In this document: positions 60,696 through 64,000 of the stretch, in pieces
Layout of the letters: every line of letters starts with the position of its first letter
Numbering within the stretch: position 1 is the stretch's first letter
NCBI GenBank assembly: GCA_015063085.1
Contig: SUTD01000004.1
Location: 1 to 64,000, forward strand
Direction: 5' to 3'
DNA length: 64,000 nt
Source: Methanocorpusculum parvum
GTDB taxonomy: Archaea; Halobacteriota; Methanomicrobia; Methanomicrobiales; Methanocorpusculaceae
Notes under the pieces: generated by a model
Database searches by the model: none
Told to the model about the DNA's origin: nothing
Seen by the model: the letters and a program-made list of their open reading frames with translations, nothing else
Position numbers and translations under genes: made by a program

Positions 60696-61795
60696 AGGGA
60701 TTTGACGAAATCAGCGCAGAGGACAAGGAACGCCTCACCTTAACCGGAATCAACACCGAAAACATGGAAGGACGTTCCGGCAGTTTCCTTCTTGTCAACG
60801 ACCACGTATACCACGCAGGCTCTGCTGCAGAAGGCATTGAGACCTTAATGATTGAGGCAGCTCTTGAAAAGTATGAGTGGCTCAAGGACTACTTCTGGAA
60901 CATTGTCCCGGCTGACAAAGATGAGTACACCAAATACGTTGCCGAGCGCCCGCAGAGAGGATACGTTATCATCGCCCACAAGGGAGCAAAAGCAACCTTC
61001 CCGCTCCAGAGCTGTATGTTCCTTCAGGGAGACACTATCCAGTGTGTCCACAACATTGTAATCGCAGAAGAAGGCTCTGAGATTCACTTAATCGCAGGAT
61101 GTGCTTCCTCGATGGACACCAAGGTCGGCGCACACTACGGTGTCAACGAGATTTATGTTGGAAAGAACGCAAAAGTCACCTCCACCATGATTCACACCTG
61201 GGGAGAAGAGGTTGAGGTCTTCCCGCGTACCTGTACTGTAGTCGAGGAAGGCGGAACGTTCCTTTCCAACTATGTCTGCATGAAACCGACCAAGATGGTC
61301 CAGATGTACCCGACAGCCTACCTCAAAGGCGAAGGGGCTGTTGCCCGCTTCTCCGGAGTTGTTGTCGCTGGAACCGGCTCGTATGTTGATACCGGATCGC
61401 GCGCAGTATTACAGGCACCAAACACCAGTGCAGAACTGGTAACCCGCGCAATCACCAATGGCGGAACGATTATTTCCCGAGGTGCGGTTGTTGCTGAGTG
61501 CCCGAAGACCAAAGGTCACATCGAGTGCCGCGGTTTAATCTTAAAGGACGGCATCATGCATGCAATCCCGGAGATTGAAGGTCACGTTGTTGATGTCGAG
61601 CTTTCCCACGAAGCAGCAGTCGGAAAGATTGCCCGTGATGAAATCGAGTACTTAATGGCTCGCGGTCTCTCAGAGGAGGAGGCCACTGCAACCATTATCC
61701 GCGGATTCCTTGACATCAAGATTGAGGGACTTCCGCCGGCACTGCAGAAGCAGATTGACGCAGCAATTGACTCTGCCGATAACGAAGGCTACTGA
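60683..61795 (+). CDS. sufB: SufB/SufD-family Fe-S scaffold protein
   Basis: A 370-aa beta-helix scaffold protein. GSEIHLIAGCASSMDTKVGAHYGVNEI, MIHTWGEEVEVFPRTCTVVEEGG and AVGKIARDEIEYLMARGLSEEEATATIIRGF are the archaeal SufB/D hallmarks. AGGAG lies 10 bp before ATG 60683, which falls inside the end of sufC. Whether it acts as SufB or SufD is not resolved; sufBC is the typical minimal set. Confidence 0.92.
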   Translation: MPEMKGFDEISAEDKERLTLTGINTENMEGRSGSFLLVNDHVYHAGSAAEGIETLMIEAALEKYEWLKDYFWNIVPADKDEYTKYVAERPQRGYVIIAHKGAKATFPLQSCMFLQGDTIQCVHNIVIAEEGSEIHLIAGCASSMDTKVGAHYGVNEIYVGKNAKVTSTMIHTWGEEVEVFPRTCTVVEEGGTFLSNYVCMKPTKMVQMYPTAYLKGEGAVARFSGVVVAGTGSYVDTGSRAVLQAPNTSAELVTRAITNGGTIISRGAVVAECPKTKGHIECRGLILKDGIMHAIPEIEGHVVDVELSHEAAVGKIARDEIEYLMARGLSEEEATATIIRGFLDIKIEGLPPALQKQIDAAIDSADNEGY

Positions 61796-62326
61796 ATGAA
61801 GATTTACGATGTGTCATCTCCTCTCTATGAGGGGATGCCGGTCTATCCGGGTGACCCAAAGTTCGAGCGCGAAGAGATTCCTGCAGGAGATGCGGTAATC
61901 TCAAAGCTTTCGCTTTCCACACACACAGGCACACACATCGACGCTCCGTCTCATTATATCAGCGGAGCATCAGGGATTGATGCTGTCCCTCTTGAGCAGC
62001 TTATCTGCCGGGTAGAGGTCACTGAGTTTCCGGAGTTTTCCGGAGACGTCCCTGCTGTTTTTTTTAAACACGCACAAGAATTTTCGATAGAACTTGCAAA
62101 GCGTCTCTGCAGTTCTGGAATCACTGCTGTCGGATGTGATTCGGATTCGGTTGGAGACACTGCGGTTCATAAAATGCTTCTTGAAAATAACATTGCAATC
62201 ATCGAAAATCTTTGTCTGGAGTCTGTCCCCTGCAAAGAATTTTTGATGGCTGCTCTTCCTTTGAGGATAGTTTCAGCAGACGCAGCCCCGGCACGGGTTG
62301 TTCTGCTTGATGAGGTGATGATATGA
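61796..62326 (+). CDS. Cyclase/kynurenine-formamidase-family hydrolase
   Basis: A 176-aa metal-dependent hydrolase. The motif HTGTHIDAPSHY (H-x-G-T-H-x-D) and the N-terminal YPGDPKFE fit the cyclase family (PF04199). It starts one base after the sufB stop and overlaps the next gene by 4 bp, so it is part of the suf operon, though its substrate is unknown. Confidence 0.88.
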   Translation: MKIYDVSSPLYEGMPVYPGDPKFEREEIPAGDAVISKLSLSTHTGTHIDAPSHYISGASGIDAVPLEQLICRVEVTEFPEFSGDVPAVFFKHAQEFSIELAKRLCSSGITAVGCDSDSVGDTAVHKMLLENNIAIIENLCLESVPCKEFLMAALPLRIVSADAAPARVVLLDEVMI

Positions 62327-62913
62327 TTTTACATGATGCTGTTGTAAAGCTCCGCGAAGCAGGAGAGGATATGGGAACTGAAGACGGAGATCTGATGTAT
62401 CAGTATCTTCCAGATAACCATGTCTGCCAGTTTTCCCGCGGAAAATGTATGGGCTGTGAGTTTGGCGGAAGAATCTCCGAGGTGTCAACCCCTGAGCCGT
62501 TTTCCGCATGCATGCGCCTTGAAAATATCTACGGTGCTCCGCTCAAGTCTCCAAAGACCAGAGCCGCTGCGCTTGGTGCACTGAGTGCTGCTGCAGGCTT
62601 TCTGATGCTGAACAGAAAAACAGGCCCGTGTAATTCGGTGTACTTTGAAGACTGTCGTGCAGAGCTTATTGAGTTCTGTTCCGGAAAGGCAGTCTACATC
62701 ATCGGAGAGGACATCGCAGGAATTGCCCAGACATTAATGCCTGAGGAAGCCGAGCTTGTTCTGATTAACGGAGAAGCATTCTTCGAGGATTCCCAACTCG
62801 AAGAGATTGAAGAGGTGTTGGCTCTTGGAAAAGAGGTTATGCTGATTGGGCAGAACTGTCACGGTCTCTCGGCTTTGATGCATCTTCCCCTCTGGTGCCC
62901 GTACGGCGTCTGA
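62323..62913 (+). CDS. Unknown protein with Cys-rich N-terminal and Rossmann-like C-terminal part
   Basis: A 196-aa protein. The N-terminal third has CQFSRGKCMGCEFGG. The C-terminal half has a VYIIGEDIAGIAQTL strand-loop-helix and LVLINGEAFFEDSQLEEIEEVLALGKEVMLIGQ, resembling the second half of DUF364-type putative metal-binding proteins, without certainty. It has eight cysteines. It is the last gene of the suf-linked operon by overlap. Confidence 0.6.
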   Translation: MILHDAVVKLREAGEDMGTEDGDLMYQYLPDNHVCQFSRGKCMGCEFGGRISEVSTPEPFSACMRLENIYGAPLKSPKTRAAALGALSAAAGFLMLNRKTGPCNSVYFEDCRAELIEFCSGKAVYIIGEDIAGIAQTLMPEEAELVLINGEAFFEDSQLEEIEEVLALGKEVMLIGQNCHGLSALMHLPLWCPYGV

Positions 62914-62979
62914 ATCCTCATTTTTTCTCATTCAGAGAGCAGTGTGTTTATATTATAGTACAGCTAAAATAACCACATT

Positions 62980-64000
62980 ATGCTCTTTGGTTCATCAGGG
63001 ATTCGAAAGCTTTTCTCCCAGGAGCTTTTGTCCTTAGGCCCTCTTGTCGGAGCGGCAGTGGCTGTCGATGCAAAACGCGTAGTTCTTGCAACAGACGCCA
63101 GAACAAGCCGCAGCACGCTGTCTGACGCGATTCTCTCCGGTCTCATCTCCGGCGGCGCTGAGGTTTTCTTTGGCGGAATTGCTCCAACCCCGTCCGTTGC
63201 TCTCGCTGCAGGGAATGCTGATGCAGGAGTTATGATTACTGCATCCCACAACCCGGAAAACTACAACGGATACAAACTGTTCCGCAAAGACGGTTCATCC
63301 TACACTGTTGCACAGCAGGAAGAGATTGAAAGACGGGTGGCCGCGCCGGTCTATGCTGCTTGGGACAAACAGGGCACAGTGTCCCAAGCTGATATCATCA
63401 CCCCGCACAAAGAAAAAATCCTTGCTGAGATTTCTGTCCCGGAAAATATGACTGTGGTCGTAGACTGCGGAAACGGTGCAGGCGGACAGATAACGCCGGA
63501 TGTCATTGGAGCAGGAGGGGCAACAGTAATCCCGGTAAACTGTGATCCTTCCGGAAAGTTTGCACGGCCGTCTGAGCCTCTGGAGAAAAACCTCCTCCAC
63601 ATACCAGAGCTCATCAGAAAAACCCATGCATCCTGTGCCGTCGTAAACGACGGAGATGCGGACCGCATGATGGCGTTTGACAACCGTGGACGATACGTTG
63701 ACGGAGATCAGCTCTTAGCTCTCTTTGCAAAATATCTTGACGCAAAGCAGGTCGTAACAACCGTTGACGCTTCGATGTCTATCGAGGAAGTGGCAGAAGT
63801 CCGCAGGACGCCGGTTGGCGACAGCTTTGTCTCCGAAGAGCTTCTCTCATGGGGAACATTTGGCGGAGAGCCGTCTGGAAGCTGGATTTTCCCAGACCAC
63901 TCGCTTTGTCCTGACGGACCGTACGCAGCAGCCCTCTTTGCGGAGATTTCTTCCGAATGGAATGTGGCAGAAGAGCTTGACGCACTTCCAAAATACCCGA
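62980..64000 (+). CDS. Phosphohexomutase (phosphoglucosamine/phosphomannomutase), partial
   Basis: The first 340 residues of an alpha-D-phosphohexomutase, cut by the window end. Domain 1 holds the phosphoserine loop TASHNPENYNGYK near 88-100, and the Mg-binding loop DGDADRMM appears near 225-232. GGEPSGSWIF in the third domain follows. It interconverts the 1- and 6-phosphates of glucosamine, mannose or glucose; the substrate is not resolved. Confidence 0.9.
   Translation, partial: MLFGSSGIRKLFSQELLSLGPLVGAAVAVDAKRVVLATDARTSRSTLSDAILSGLISGGAEVFFGGIAPTPSVALAAGNADAGVMITASHNPENYNGYKLFRKDGSSYTVAQQEEIERRVAAPVYAAWDKQGTVSQADIITPHKEKILAEISVPENMTVVVDCGNGAGGQITPDVIGAGGATVIPVNCDPSGKFARPSEPLEKNLLHIPELIRKTHASCAVVNDGDADRMMAFDNRGRYVDGDQLLALFAKYLDAKQVVTTVDASMSIEEVAEVRRTPVGDSFVSEELLSWGTFGGEPSGSWIFPDHSLCPDGPYAAALFAEISSEWNVAEELDALPKYP

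Noticed and set aside
1-64000. CRISPR arrays, IS elements, integrases
   Set aside because: I saw no regularly spaced direct repeats of CRISPR type, no transposase or integrase motifs and no attachment-site pattern.

Overview
The window is archaeal and comes from a hydrogenotrophic methanogen. Markers include TBP, transcription factor S, PCNA, the large primase subunit, RadA, archaeal SRP RNA, Sec61-beta, aEF1-beta, RNase P component 4, methanofuran genes (mfnA, mfnE), the F420 gene cofC, HypC/A/E and an archaeosortase. The gene content and balanced base composition suggest Methanomicrobiales, possibly Methanocorpusculum. That placement is inferred from family knowledge, not from a search.

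Layout. 1-10.4 kb: leuS (cut by the window edge), a PIN-ATPase-KH protein, a Bcp peroxiredoxin, an aldehyde dehydrogenase, mfnA, a pilin-like protein, an MBL hydrolase, a PsiE-like protein, a TPR protein and cofC. 10.5-17.7 kb: a DUF5714 protein, a CDP-alcohol transferase, the riboflavin reductase, a large surface protein, a CRM-domain protein, rnp4, purN, rpiA and rlmE. 17.8-24.8 kb: pcn-priL, an iron-sulfur flavoprotein, then pyrD-pyrK-CpXC-CpXC-nnr as one tight run. 25-32.7 kb: HIT protein and archaeosortase, TFS, TBP, a YbhB protein, an RNase H-TrmO fusion, a DUF92 protein, two M24 peptidases and a winged-helix regulator. 32.7-33.5 kb: tRNA-Asn, a CAU tRNA and SRP RNA. 33.4-41.9 kb: mdh, a flavodoxin-like protein, a phospholipase-D-like surface protein, mfnE, a zinc-ribbon microprotein with aEF1B, hypC-hypA-hypE-pyrC and a phosphoglycolate phosphatase. 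42-52.8 kb: radA, a MacB-type ABC system, two thioredoxin-fold proteins, CBS and Usp proteins, an amidohydrolase, Sec61-beta and metG. 52.8-56.5 kb: a gene-poor island with two GxxExxY genes in inverted orientation around a lipoprotein. 56.5-64 kb: an MrfA/MrfB-like repair pair, sufC-sufD, a cyclase-family protein, an unknown protein and a phosphohexomutase (cut by the window edge).

The most interesting signals lie outside the genes. (1) A 37-bp block (archaeal TATA box, GC palindrome and a GCGAAAGTGC site) occurs identically three times. Each copy is paired with an inverted GCACTTTCGC site further away. Two copies face the DNA-repair genes radA and mrfB-mrfA. The third faces a candidate structured RNA of about 90 nt. 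This looks like an undescribed promoter module or regulon, or a family of small elements. (2) An identical 27-bp palindrome-bearing promoter precedes both the iron-sulfur flavoprotein and the pyrDK operon. (3) An 84-bp block, 82/84 identical, sits inverted upstream of two much more diverged GxxExxY genes. (4) A perfect 8-bp inverted repeat lies near the expected pcn transcription start.

All calls come from reading the sequence. Family names rest on remembered motifs, and no database search was run.
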